A stretch of 64,000 bases of DNA from Bacteroidota bacterium (GTDB taxonomy: Bacteria; Bacteroidota; Bacteroidia; Bacteroidales; Dysgonomonadaceae): positions 80,639 to 144,638 of the forward strand of contig JAEWGM010000021.1 in assembly GCA_023388315.1 (NCBI GenBank). The letters are read 5' to 3'. The position numbers and the translations under genes were made by a program. The first letter of the stretch is position 1. Every line of letters begins with the position of its first letter. Positions 32,934 to 41,534 of the stretch are shown piece after piece. Under the pieces are notes generated by a model. The model did not search any database, had not been told where the DNA came from, and was given only the letters and a program-made list of their open reading frames with translations.

Positions 32934-34274
32934 CTACTTCTCCTTCTCCTCCACCTCTTTCTTCGGCCTTTCCACCAGTTTTTCCTCGTTGCGGGTAGTC
33001 ACCTTTTTCAATTCCGCTTCCAAACGTTTTATTTCCATTTCCTGGTTGTGGATGGTGGTGAGAAGTGAGTTCAGTTCTTCGTTATCCACTGTGTCGGGGT
33101 ACTGGGCTTTCACTCGCCCGATGAAATCGCTCAACACGTTCATGTAGTTGTTAAACGCGTCGTAAGGCGACATATACGGGCTGAAATTGCTTTGCCCGCC
33201 ACCGAAATGCTTGGTTGACATATAATAAAAATGGTCGCTTGTTTGCAAGTAATACCAGTCTTGTTTCAAACGGCGGTCGGTGCAAAGACGAACGCGTTCA
33301 CCCATTTCGTACAATGATTTTAACGCGCCTTGTTGTAGTTTGTTTCCTGTCCAAGCGCTTACATCGCGCTCTTCATCAGCCCACGAAATGGTGTTGGGTA
33401 CGGAAATGGTGCCAACCGGTTTGTGGCTGTCCATTATTTCGCTGGGCGTACTGAACCCGATTTCGTTCTCAAAAGCGAAACGAGGCAGTGCTTTCATAAA
33501 TTCAAATATGCCCGTGTGAGACGGTTGCAGGTTGCCCAACGTTTCGTAATTCATGAAAAGGTTGATAATTTCTTCGTTGGGATGGGTAGCAGCAATCCAC
33601 GACATAAATTTTTCTGCCGTCAAGGGATATTCGTTCCAACTGTAATTGGAAAACCGGTAAGCGATATCGTCGCTAAATTGCGAGTTTTTCAGCAACAAAT
33701 TCATTTTCGGTTGTGTGGCCGCGTGATACACATAATTGGGGCTTTTCCATCCCAGCACGTGTTTGGCGCCTTCCGTAATCATTTTATTGTATCCCATGGC
33801 GTAGGCCATGTCGGCAATGTCATCGGAGTAAATAAGTTCGGTATTGCGCAATGTGGTGGGTTTTTGCCCGAAAAGCAACTGAATTCTTTCGGCTTGTTGA
33901 GCAACTTGATTTTTGAATTCTTCGGGATCGTAAAGGCTGGCCAAAGAATGGGCGTAGGTTTCGGCAAGAAACTCCACGTTTCCGGTTTTACTGAGCTCGC
34001 GCAGCCCGTCAATTACTTCCGGCGCGTAAATTTCCAATTGTTCCAGCGCTACGCCCGAAATGGAAAAACTAACTTTGAATTTTCCTTTGTGTTGATTCAC
34101 CAAGTCGAGCAACATGCGATTTGCAGGAATGTAAGACCGGGCGGCAATTTGCTGCAAAATGTCTTCGTTGGCGTAATCATCGTAATAGTAGTGGTCTCTT
34201 CCGATGTTGAAAAAACGATACCGTTTTAACCGGAAAGGCTGGTGTATTTGAAAATAAAAGCAAATTGTTTTCAT
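32934..34274 (-). CDS. GH57 family alpha-glucan hydrolase
   Basis: 446 residues, cytoplasmic. The GH57 barrel begins with ICFYFQIHQPFRL (the early histidine motif) and continues with FSISGVALEQLE, AETYAHSLASL and LRNTELIYSDD, where the glutamate is the likely nucleophile. The last 45 residues form a charged coiled coil with a lysine- and glutamate-rich tail. It is the third gene of a cluster with a GT4 glycosyltransferase and a debranching enzyme, conserved in Bacteroidota and assigned to glycogen metabolism. Alpha-amylase or glucanotransferase activity cannot be separated by reading. Confidence 0.9.
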   Translation of the reverse strand: MKTICFYFQIHQPFRLKRYRFFNIGRDHYYYDDYANEDILQQIAARSYIPANRMLLDLVNQHKGKFKVSFSISGVALEQLEIYAPEVIDGLRELSKTGNVEFLAETYAHSLASLYDPEEFKNQVAQQAERIQLLFGQKPTTLRNTELIYSDDIADMAYAMGYNKMITEGAKHVLGWKSPNYVYHAATQPKMNLLLKNSQFSDDIAYRFSNYSWNEYPLTAEKFMSWIAATHPNEEIINLFMNYETLGNLQPSHTGIFEFMKALPRFAFENEIGFSTPSEIMDSHKPVGTISVPNTISWADEERDVSAWTGNKLQQGALKSLYEMGERVRLCTDRRLKQDWYYLQTSDHFYYMSTKHFGGGQSNFSPYMSPYDAFNNYMNVLSDFIGRVKAQYPDTVDNEELNSLLTTIHNQEMEIKRLEAELKKVTTRNEEKLVERPKKEVEEKEK

Positions 34275-34331
34275 TGGAAAATATTTAGTGTGTTGATTTT
34301 TCTATTTGACTTGTTGTTGGTTGTTCACTTT

Positions 34332-35594
34332 TTATTTGTAAACGAGCATATTATAAATATCGCGCACTTTTTTGCCGGCGTCTTCCCAAAGGATGTTGTC
34401 CACCTCAATTTTTCCTTCTTCTTTTAAATGCTCTGCCATAGCGGGATAGGTGCAGATGGAATAAATGGCGTCGGCCATGGCGTCCACATCCCAATAATCG
34501 GTTTTTATCACGTTATCGAGAATTTCGGAACAACCCGATTGATACGATATAATGCTGGGAACGTTGCATTGCATAGCCTCCAAGGGCGAAATGCCAAACG
34601 GCTCCGATACCGAAGGCATCACATACACATCGCTCGATTTGAGCATTTCGTACACCTGCTTTCCTCGCAAGAAACCGGTGAAATGAAATTTATCGGCAAT
34701 GCCGCGGTCGGCGGCAAGGCGAATCATTTGGTCCATCATATCGCCGCTGCCGGCCATCACAAACCGAATGTGGTCGGTTTTACGAATAACCTGCGTGGCG
34801 GCGTCCACAAAGAATTCCGGCCCTTTTTGCATGGTGATGCGTCCTAAAAACGTGACCACTTTTTCCGATACTCCGGAAATGCGCTCAATAGCTTCAATTT
34901 CATCGGGAAGTGGCTCCACGGCGTTGTGCACGGTGGTAACTTTCCAATGCGGCTGATGGTAGTTTTCAATTACCGTGCGCCGCGTGAGGTCGCTCACACA
35001 AATAATGTGGTCGCAATTATCCATTCCGTCTTTTTCTATTCCGTACACAATGGGATTGGGTTTGCCGCGGCTGCGGTCGAACTCGGTGGCGTGCACGTGG
35101 ATAACCATGGGCTTGCCGGTTACGCTTTTGGCGTGAAGGCCGGCGGGATAGGTAAGCCAATCGTGCGCGTGAATAACGTCAAAATCGTATGTGCGGGCAA
35201 TTACGCCTGCCACAATAGAATAGTTGTTGGTTTCTTCCAGTATGTTGTTGGGATAGCGCCCCGAGAACTCAATGCACCCTAAATCGTTGGTGTGCATATA
35301 ATTGAAGTCGGCATAGATATTGTCTCGCATCCAGTAGTATTCCTGCGGGTCCATAAATTTTTCCAACCGTGCCACGGCTGTTTCCCACGGCACATCGCGC
35401 CAAACAATGGGCACGTTGTTGGAGCCAATCATTTTAAGAAAACTTTGGTCTTCGTCTCCCCACGGTTTGGGAATAACAAAAATGATCTCCATGTCTTCTT
35501 GTTTTGCCATGCCTTTTGTAAGCCCGTAACTTGCCGTACCAAGCCCTCCCAGAATATGCGGTGGAAATTCCCACCCAAACATCAATGCCTTCAT
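34332..35594 (-). CDS. GT4-family glycosyltransferase, glycogen-synthase-like
   Basis: 420 residues in two Rossmann-like halves. The N-terminal half starts MFGWEFPPHILGGLGTASYGL, the glycine-rich loop of glycogen-synthase-like enzymes, and has DVIHAHDWLTYPAG. The C-terminal half has VTFLGRITMQKGPEFF and PSVSEPFGISPLEAM, the EX7E nucleotide-sugar motif. It probably adds glucose from a nucleotide sugar to an alpha-glucan. It starts 12 bases after the debranching enzyme and precedes the GH57 gene by 57 bases, all on the minus strand. Confidence 0.88.
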   Translation of the reverse strand: MKALMFGWEFPPHILGGLGTASYGLTKGMAKQEDMEIIFVIPKPWGDEDQSFLKMIGSNNVPIVWRDVPWETAVARLEKFMDPQEYYWMRDNIYADFNYMHTNDLGCIEFSGRYPNNILEETNNYSIVAGVIARTYDFDVIHAHDWLTYPAGLHAKSVTGKPMVIHVHATEFDRSRGKPNPIVYGIEKDGMDNCDHIICVSDLTRRTVIENYHQPHWKVTTVHNAVEPLPDEIEAIERISGVSEKVVTFLGRITMQKGPEFFVDAATQVIRKTDHIRFVMAGSGDMMDQMIRLAADRGIADKFHFTGFLRGKQVYEMLKSSDVYVMPSVSEPFGISPLEAMQCNVPSIISYQSGCSEILDNVIKTDYWDVDAMADAIYSICTYPAMAEHLKEEGKIEVDNILWEDAGKKVRDIYNMLVYK

Positions 35595-35606
35595 GTGCGG
35601 TGTATC

Positions 35607-37574
35607 TTAATCATTTAACTTGTCAAATAGTTTTTGCTCAAACGATTTTATCAACCGTTTTGCCCTCAATAATTCCGCTACGCTGAGCGCGAAAGAATAG
35701 CTTCCGTGCGCGATAAACGGTGGGTTTGAATCGTAAAATTCAGAAATGGTGCCAATGCAATCGTTCTGCATCTCGTCTTCCATATTCACCATAATTCTGT
35801 CGGCCAACGATAATCCGCTCAATTGAAACACTTTCAAATAGGCTTCAATGTATGCGCCAAACAGCCAAGGAAACGCCATGCCGTTGAAATAAGCTTCTTT
35901 CTTTTCGGCTTCGGTGCCGGCGTAGTGCGGGTGAAATTTGTGGCTTTTGGGCGTGAGCGAACGGATTCCGCAGTTTGTAAGCAACTCTTTGGTAACAAAA
36001 TCAATAACCGATTTCTTTTGGCTCCTTTCCAAAGGAGAATAGTCCAACGAAACGGCGAAAATCATATTGGGGCGAACGTCGGGGTTTTTGTAAAATCCGT
36101 CTACATAATCGTAGAGGTAACCCGCTTCGTTCACAAATATTTCTTTGAACGAATTTTGTGTGAGGCGGGCGCTTTCTTCCAATGTTTCGGCGCGCGCATT
36201 CTGTTGTGTTTCCTCGGCCACTTCTTGGGCAAATTTTTGCGCGTTATACCACAACGCGTTAAATTCCACCAAATAGCCGGAGCGCGGCACTATAGGGCGC
36301 CCGTCCTGATGAGCGTTCATCCAACTTACGGCTACATCGCGCCCGTAGGTGGAAACCAACCCGTTGTTGTCATCCACAATAAGGTTTTGATGTTTTCCCG
36401 CCACAATGTAATCGATAATTTCGAAAAGAAAATCAGCGTATTTCTCAATAAATTCTTTTTTGCGTTCTTTCCAATATTGTTGAAGCGACCAAATAACCCA
36501 CAATAACACATCGGGGTCTTCCATTTGTTTCAAGTGGCTTTTCAGCGGTTTATCTGCCATAAAATCGCGCAAATGGGGAATGGCCGAATCCATTATTTTT
36601 TCAAAATCGGGTATTCTATCCACAGAAATGGTGCACCCGGGTAAGGCTATGAATTGGTCGCGCGCGCGTACCTTAAACCACGGATATCCGGCCAATAAAT
36701 AGTATTCATCCTTGGCCGGGCTATAATAAAACTGGTGGCTTGAGTTTTTTAAGCAATTATAAAAATTGGAACGGGGAGTGCGTTTGTATATTTCAAAATC
36801 GAATTCTTCCGCTAATTTAGACGTGTCAACCAATATATCGCCGGCCGAGAAAATAATTTCTTCGCCCTTTTCAATGGACATTTCAAAATAGCCCGGCACG
36901 TAGAGGTCTTCCTGATAGGTGTCGCCTTTTTGTAGGTCTTGCAAATACTCAATGCCGCGGTACCAATCGGGGTGATACAAAAATTCCGGTTGTTTGTTAA
37001 ATTGCATAAACAATTCGGGATAACCGAAATACATGCAGGTGCTGATGCCATTTTCCACTTCGCGATAGGAACGGTCCACCTGGTCGTTTTCGTTGGTCAG
37101 CGCCGATATTTTTCTGAACGCCAAAAACGGTTTAAACCGGATGGTGGTGGGCGAGTGGGCATCGAGCAGCGTGTAGCGAATCATCAGGCGGTTTTCTTTG
37201 GAAGAAAACATGATTTCTTTTGATAGAATTACGCCACCCACCCGGTATATTGTTTTTGGAACGCTATCGCAATTAAATTCGCGGATGTATTTGTGCCCCT
37301 TCGGGTTGTAGTTGTCGCCCGCGTAACGATGGATGCCAAGGTTGAATTCTGCGCCGTGTTGAATGACGGTTTCATCAATGGAAGACAAAATCAGGTGGTT
37401 ATCGTCATCGAGATAAGGAACAGGCATTACTAAAAGCCCTTGATATTTTGTGGTGTTGCAACCCGATATGGAGGTGTTTTGGTAAGCGCCTTTTCTGTTA
37501 GTCCTCAATACATTGCGGTAGAGGGAGTACTCTAGGTTAATCATCAAGTCTTTGTCGAATTTCAGGTAACTCAT
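35607..37574 (-). CDS. Glycogen debranching enzyme (amylo-alpha-1,6-glucosidase type)
   Basis: 655 residues. The N-terminal beta domain (about 1-270, with SGCNTTKYQGLLVMP) precedes an (alpha/alpha)6 barrel of the amylo-1,6-glucosidase family (GH133-like), with PWFKVRARDQFIALPG, IVDDNNGLVSTYGRDVAVSW, VEFNALWYNAQKFA and YFNGMAFPWLFGAYIEA. It would hydrolyse alpha-1,6 branch stubs. It leads the three-gene glycogen cluster and is divergent from the rhomboid gene. Confidence 0.9.
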   Translation of the reverse strand: MSYLKFDKDLMINLEYSLYRNVLRTNRKGAYQNTSISGCNTTKYQGLLVMPVPYLDDDNHLILSSIDETVIQHGAEFNLGIHRYAGDNYNPKGHKYIREFNCDSVPKTIYRVGGVILSKEIMFSSKENRLMIRYTLLDAHSPTTIRFKPFLAFRKISALTNENDQVDRSYREVENGISTCMYFGYPELFMQFNKQPEFLYHPDWYRGIEYLQDLQKGDTYQEDLYVPGYFEMSIEKGEEIIFSAGDILVDTSKLAEEFDFEIYKRTPRSNFYNCLKNSSHQFYYSPAKDEYYLLAGYPWFKVRARDQFIALPGCTISVDRIPDFEKIMDSAIPHLRDFMADKPLKSHLKQMEDPDVLLWVIWSLQQYWKERKKEFIEKYADFLFEIIDYIVAGKHQNLIVDDNNGLVSTYGRDVAVSWMNAHQDGRPIVPRSGYLVEFNALWYNAQKFAQEVAEETQQNARAETLEESARLTQNSFKEIFVNEAGYLYDYVDGFYKNPDVRPNMIFAVSLDYSPLERSQKKSVIDFVTKELLTNCGIRSLTPKSHKFHPHYAGTEAEKKEAYFNGMAFPWLFGAYIEAYLKVFQLSGLSLADRIMVNMEDEMQNDCIGTISEFYDSNPPFIAHGSYSFALSVAELLRAKRLIKSFEQKLFDKLND

Positions 37575-37719
37575 CGTTAAATGGAATTAATTGCCAATAA
37601 TAGCGTAAACAATAGAAATCTTTGCGAAAGATAATAAATAAGAATTAATGCAACAACAAAAAAAGGATTAAAATTTTTAATTTTAAAAAGAACCTTTACA
37701 TACTCAACGTATTTATTTG

Positions 37720-37727
37720 TAATTTTG
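37720..37727 (+). promoter_or_regulatory. Possible -7 element for the rhomboid gene
   Basis: TAATTTTG is a full TAnnTTTG match, 69 bases before the ATG at 37796, in the gap divergent from the debranching enzyme gene. No -33 element is seen, and the A/T-rich setting makes chance matches likely. Confidence 0.3.
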
Positions 37728-37795
37728 TTTTTATGGAATCAGGATTCTTTGGAATGAGCGTTGATTCAAAGATAGTTGGTGGAGATTTATAAATA

Positions 37796-38500
37796 ATGAC
37801 TTCGGATAGGACCCTCAATTTTGAAAGAAAACGCGTTTGGCTGGCTTTGCTGCCGGCCATTGTGTTTGTCGCGCTGGTTTGGCTCTCTTTTGTGCTAGAC
37901 AAATCGGGCGCGCTGAACCTGGAGTTCCGCCGATGGGGTGTTTTGCCGCGCGAAGCCGGTGGGTTGATAGGAATTGTGTTTTCTCCGTTCATTCATTCTT
38001 CTCTGTCGCATTTGCTTTCCAACTCGCTTCCTCTGTTAATTCTCATCTCATTTCATTTCTATTTTTATAGTAAAATAGCGGTTAAATCGTTTGTGTTTTT
38101 GTGGCTCATCAGTGGTTTTATCACGTGGTGTATTGGGCGCGACGCGTATCACGTTGGTGCCAGCGGCGTGGTTTTTTCTCTCATTTCTTTTCTGTTTTTT
38201 AGCGGTATTTTTCGCAAATATGTTCCTTTAATCGCCTTGTCACTCATTGTGGCGTTTGTTTACGGGAGCTCCATTTGGTCTATTTTTCCGTTTGCGGAAT
38301 ATATAGATACGCAAATTTCGTGGGAAGGGCATCTTTCGGGTGTGATGAGCGGTTTCATTATCGCTTTTGTTTACAGAAAACACGGGCCACAAAAGCCGGA
38401 AGTGGCTTGGGAAGATGATGAAATCGAAGAATGGGAAGAAGGCGATGATTGGTTTTTTGTTGAAAGCGATAAAGAAAATGAGCCACCTGCATCGGTTTAA
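37796..38500 (+). CDS. Rhomboid family intramembrane serine protease
   Basis: 234 residues with six membrane helices. Rhomboid hallmarks are HSSLSHLLSN (the HxxxxHxxxN loop-helix element), the nucleophile motif HVGASGVVFS and a late helix histidine in WEGHLSGVMSGF. It would cut membrane-spanning substrates within the bilayer. A tail of about 40 residues rich in glutamate and aspartate follows the last helix and probably lies in the cytoplasm. The ATG used is the first in frame. It is followed 45 bases later by ddh on the same strand. Confidence 0.88.
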   Translation: MTSDRTLNFERKRVWLALLPAIVFVALVWLSFVLDKSGALNLEFRRWGVLPREAGGLIGIVFSPFIHSSLSHLLSNSLPLLILISFHFYFYSKIAVKSFVFLWLISGFITWCIGRDAYHVGASGVVFSLISFLFFSGIFRKYVPLIALSLIVAFVYGSSIWSIFPFAEYIDTQISWEGHLSGVMSGFIIAFVYRKHGPQKPEVAWEDDEIEEWEEGDDWFFVESDKENEPPASV

Positions 38501-38516
38501 AATCCACAATTTATCG

Positions 38517-38524
38517 TAAATTTG
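38517..38524 (+). promoter_or_regulatory. -7 element for ddh
   Basis: TAAATTTG is a full TAnnTTTG match, 22 bases before the ddh ATG. TTTA sits 17 bases upstream of it in place of a proper -33 TTTG. Confidence 0.45.
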
Positions 38525-38545
38525 TAATCGAAATAAAAAAGAAAG

Positions 38546-39442
38546 ATGAAAAAAATAAGAGCGGCCATTGTTGGCTACGGAAACATCGGAAAATATGTGT
38601 TGGAATCGTTGCTTGAAGCACAGGATTTTGAAGTGGCGGGCATTGTAAGGCGCGATGCCGCCAATGTTCCTCCCGAACTGAAAGAATTTGAAGTAGTTAG
38701 TTCCATATCGGAGCTCAACGACGTGGACGTTGCCCTGCTTTGCACACCCACGCGAAGCGTAGAAAAATTTGCCAATGAATGTTTGGTGCTGGGAATCAAT
38801 ACGGTGGATAGTTTCGATATTCACGGAAGTATTGTTGATTTACGGCAATCTTTACACCAGGTGGCGAAGGAGCACCGGGCCGTTTCCATTATTTCGGCAG
38901 GTTGGGACCCCGGAAGCGATTCGGTTGTGCGCACCCTGATGGAAGCGTTGGCGCCGAAAGGAATCACATACACCAACTTCGGCCCCGGAATGAGTATGGG
39001 CCACACGGTGGCGGTGAAAGCCATCGATGGAGTGAAAAACGCGTTGTCAATGACTATTCCCACCGGAACGGGTGTACATCGCAGAATGGTGTATGTTGAG
39101 CTGCAAGACGGTTTCAACTTCGATGCAGTGGCAAAAGCCATAAAATCCGACGATTACTTTGCACACGATGACACCCACATTTTTCAGGTTGAAAGTGTGG
39201 ACGCCCTCAAAGATATGGGGCACGGCGTGTTAATGGAACGCAAAGGCGTTTCGGGACGAACGCAAAACCAAATCTTCAAGTTCGATATGCGCATCAACAA
39301 CCCCGCGCTCACAGCGCAAGTAATGGTAGGTTGCGCAAGGGCTTCACTCAAACAACAACCCGGTGCTTACACGATGATAGAAATTCCGGTAATCGACTTA
39401 CTCCCCGGAGAAAAAGAAGCGTGGATTAAAAAACTTGTGTAA
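38546..39442 (+). CDS. ddh: meso-Diaminopimelate dehydrogenase
   Basis: 298 residues. It reductively aminates tetrahydrodipicolinate to meso-diaminopimelate with NADPH, a one-step route to lysine and the peptidoglycan cross-linking residue. The nucleotide fold is RAAIVGYGNIGKYV; later family motifs are LLCTPTRSVEKFANE, NTVDSFDIHG, ISAGWDPGSDSVVRTL, FGPGMSMGHTVAVKAIDGV and GTGVHRRMVYVE. The length matches the Corynebacterium and Bacteroidota enzymes. A -7 element close upstream suggests its own promoter. Confidence 0.95.
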   Translation: MKKIRAAIVGYGNIGKYVLESLLEAQDFEVAGIVRRDAANVPPELKEFEVVSSISELNDVDVALLCTPTRSVEKFANECLVLGINTVDSFDIHGSIVDLRQSLHQVAKEHRAVSIISAGWDPGSDSVVRTLMEALAPKGITYTNFGPGMSMGHTVAVKAIDGVKNALSMTIPTGTGVHRRMVYVELQDGFNFDAVAKAIKSDDYFAHDDTHIFQVESVDALKDMGHGVLMERKGVSGRTQNQIFKFDMRINNPALTAQVMVGCARASLKQQPGAYTMIEIPVIDLLPGEKEAWIKKLV

Positions 39443-39487
39443 AGTTTGAACGGGTGAAGCGAATTCCGTTTCGCTTCCCAAAATATA

Positions 39488-39603
39488 ATGGTACACGGAT
39501 TATACTGATTGAATGGATTGATACAGATTGATAATTGTCATTATAATAGAGGAGATTTTTCCGCCTTATCTGTGAAAATCCGTTTTATCTGTGTCATCTG
39601 TGT
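39488..39603. repeat. Imperfect inverted repeat between ddh and the HEPN/MNT pair
   Basis: The left part (cacggattatactgattgaa, then gatacagattgat) and the right part (ctgtgaaaatccg, then atctgtgtcatctgtg) are loosely complementary across about 45 bases each. The ATCTGTGTCATCTGTG phrase is typical of short intergenic repeats in many bacterial genomes. No gene is present; a role in termination between the convergent genes is possible. Confidence 0.35.
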
Positions 39604-39620
39604 GCTAACGTTTCCCAAAC

Positions 39621-39962
39621 TCACAATTTTTTGTTACCAATTAAGGCATTTTTAAGTTCGGGAAGGTTTATTTTAATGATATTCCAAATGGTAATATCAT
39701 CCACGCCAAAATATTCGTGAATGATAAGATTCCTTAATCCAATGATTCTTGCCCAAGGAATATGAGAAGTTTTATGAAGGTAATCTTCTGATAGTTTATT
39801 TGCGGCTTCACCTATAATTTCTAACTGCCTAAGGGTGGCATTATACATCATGGAGTTAGAAGTAAAAATGTCAAAATCGGCATTTTGGGTATATGATTCG
39901 ATTTCAGCAATGGCATCAATGATGTGATTAATCCTAATTTGGTCTGTGATCTTAGCGGGCAT
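39621..39962 (-). CDS. hepT: HepT-like HEPN ribonuclease toxin
   Basis: 113 residues of the DUF86/HepT family. The active-site motif R-x4-H-x-Y is present as LRNLIIHEYFGVDD, and the family stretch RQLEIIGEAANKLS precedes it. HepT proteins cut RNA and are silenced by the paired MNT nucleotidyltransferase, which in studied cases adds AMP to the toxin tyrosine. The gene starts inside the last 11 bases of the mntA-like gene. It acts in the cytoplasm as a type VII toxin-antitoxin toxin or in phage defence. Confidence 0.9.
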   Translation of the reverse strand: MPAKITDQIRINHIIDAIAEIESYTQNADFDIFTSNSMMYNATLRQLEIIGEAANKLSEDYLHKTSHIPWARIIGLRNLIIHEYFGVDDITIWNIIKINLPELKNALIGNKKL

Positions 39963-40245
39963 AAATCATTACTTTTTCTGAATCTATATAAGGTTTAATA
40001 TACTTGGACAACCCTCTTGAAGAAACCAAATCAACGTTTTTCGACAACAAGTTCTGTAAATCAATTTTCATTTGAATGAATTCTAAACCAACGGGTTGTG
40101 AGTAGTCTAAGTCCACTAAAATATCCACATCGCTCTCTTTTGTAGCCTCATCTCTCACATAAGACCCAAACAAATATGCTTTCAAAACGGGTTGGGTTTT
40201 GAAATAAGCCTTTATCTTTTTAATTTGTTCAGCGGTTAGTTTCAT
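39952..40245 (-). CDS. mntA: MNT-domain nucleotidyltransferase antitoxin
   Basis: 97 residues from ATG 40245. The motif GS-x10-DxD is intact (LFGSYVRDEATKESDVDILVD), so catalysis is likely retained. The partner is the HEPN toxin encoded immediately downstream with an 11-base overlap, an arrangement that keeps the two products in balance. The frame runs further upstream to 40491, but those codons are very A/T-rich and lack homology, so the shorter start fits the family length. The overlap and strand agree with a single transcript. Confidence 0.9.
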   Translation of the reverse strand: MKLTAEQIKKIKAYFKTQPVLKAYLFGSYVRDEATKESDVDILVDLDYSQPVGLEFIQMKIDLQNLLSKNVDLVSSRGLSKYIKPYIDSEKVMIYAR

Positions 40246-40603
40246 AGTTGGTTTGCTTTTCGATATAAGAATGTTTTTATTATAAAATAAAGTTTTGGCA
40301 CGGAGAAAAACCTTATTTTTCTTACTCACCTTAGTAAAAAATACAGCAAAGAACCTTATTACCTTATTGCGTATCATCTTGGTATGCTGCGTGAGTGTTT
40401 TTGTCAAACTCACGTTTTTAATTACAAATATATAGAATTCTACATAAAAAACATTGTAGCCCGATAAAAGTTTACTTTTTTGCATCTGCAAAAGATTTGC
40501 GGTAAAAATAATTAAGTTTATAAAATTCCCTTTTTCAATCGATAGGTAATTCCAAACTCACAACTTTTTTAGCTATCTTTGCACGAAATAAAACCATCGC
40601 ATT
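40246..40603. other. A/T-rich gap between mntA and lgt without a gene
   Basis: 358 bases, strongly A/T-rich. An open frame continues upstream of mntA to 40491 but looks non-coding. On the minus strand, CAAATATA at 40425-40432 (TATATTTG) could be the -7 element of the toxin-antitoxin pair with a leader of about 170 bases. The lgt -7 element lies at 40574-40581. Nothing else is recognised. Confidence 0.5.
40574..40581 (+). promoter_or_regulatory. -7 element for lgt
   Basis: TATCTTTG is a full TAnnTTTG match, 23 bases before the lgt ATG. No TTTG at -33. Confidence 0.5.
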
Positions 40604-41497
40604 ATGCTTCTATCTGTTACATGGAATGTTGATCCCACCCTTTTTGAAATTTTCGGCCGCGAAATTCGTTGGTATGGCCTGTTGTGGGTTATTGGGCTTG
40701 TTGTAGCGGTTTATACCGTACAACGCATTTTTAAATCCGAAAAACTACCCGAAAAGTGGTTCGACTCCCTGTTCATTTACATGATGGTGGGCATTATTGC
40801 CGGCGCGCGTTTGGGGCACTGCCTCTTTTACGAACCCGGTTACTATTTGGCCAATCCCGTGGAAATTCTCAAAGTGTGGGAAGGCGGTTTGGCGAGCCAC
40901 GGAGGGGTAATTGGCATTATCATTGCGGTATGGCTTTATTCGCGAAAAGTATCCAAAGAAAGTATGCTTTGGACGTTCGATCGGGTTATGGTTCCAACCG
41001 GTTTCACCGCGGCAATGATACGCCTCGGCAACCTGATGAACCACGAAATTTACGGCGGGCCCACCGATGCGCCGTGGGGATTTCGATTTATCGATAACAT
41101 CGGACAATGGATGCACGGGGCCGAACCCATTTACACACAACCATCGCATCCCACGCAAATATACGAAGCGCTTATTTACCTGCTTGTTTTTGTCATTACA
41201 ATGTATATGTATTGGAAAACCAACGCCGTGCAAAAACAAGGACTGATCACCGGAGTGGGAATCACCCTTATTTTTGTGGCCCGTTTCTTTATCGAGTTTG
41301 TGAAAAACGTGCAGGTGGATTCAGAGATCGCGCTGATTGAAAGAACCGGACTGAACCTCGGCCAATGGCTAAGCATCCCGTTTATCATATGGGGCGTTTG
41401 GTTGATTTGGCGTGCATATAAAGCTAAACCAACACCGGTGGTTGAACATAAAGCGGTGAAAGCATCCTCAACGGCATCGCCTAAAAAAAGAAAATAA
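40604..41497 (+). CDS. lgt: Prolipoprotein diacylglyceryl transferase
   Basis: 297 residues, seven membrane helices. It moves diacylglycerol from phosphatidylglycerol to the lipobox cysteine of prolipoproteins, the first step of lipoprotein maturation; many proteins in this window are clients by prediction. Motifs are RWYGLLWVIG, GGLASHGGVIG (the essential HGG-type segment), IRLGNLMNHEIYGGPTD (the Lgt signature) and HPTQIYEALIYL. The tail after the last helix is basic. It is followed 37 bases later by a flavodiiron protein gene. Confidence 0.95.
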   Translation: MLLSVTWNVDPTLFEIFGREIRWYGLLWVIGLVVAVYTVQRIFKSEKLPEKWFDSLFIYMMVGIIAGARLGHCLFYEPGYYLANPVEILKVWEGGLASHGGVIGIIIAVWLYSRKVSKESMLWTFDRVMVPTGFTAAMIRLGNLMNHEIYGGPTDAPWGFRFIDNIGQWMHGAEPIYTQPSHPTQIYEALIYLLVFVITMYMYWKTNAVQKQGLITGVGITLIFVARFFIEFVKNVQVDSEIALIERTGLNLGQWLSIPFIIWGVWLIWRAYKAKPTPVVEHKAVKASSTASPKKRK

Positions 41498-41534
41498 TCA
41501 TCTAATTAATCACATAAATCACAAAGACTTAGCT

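Noticed and set aside
33423..34229. Open frame of 268 codons on the plus strand
   Set aside because: It lies wholly opposite the GH57 gene and shows no domain or signal.
40246..40491. N-terminal extension of the MNT nucleotidyltransferase
   Set aside because: The extra 82 codons are A/T-rich without homology, and MNT antitoxins are about 100 residues.
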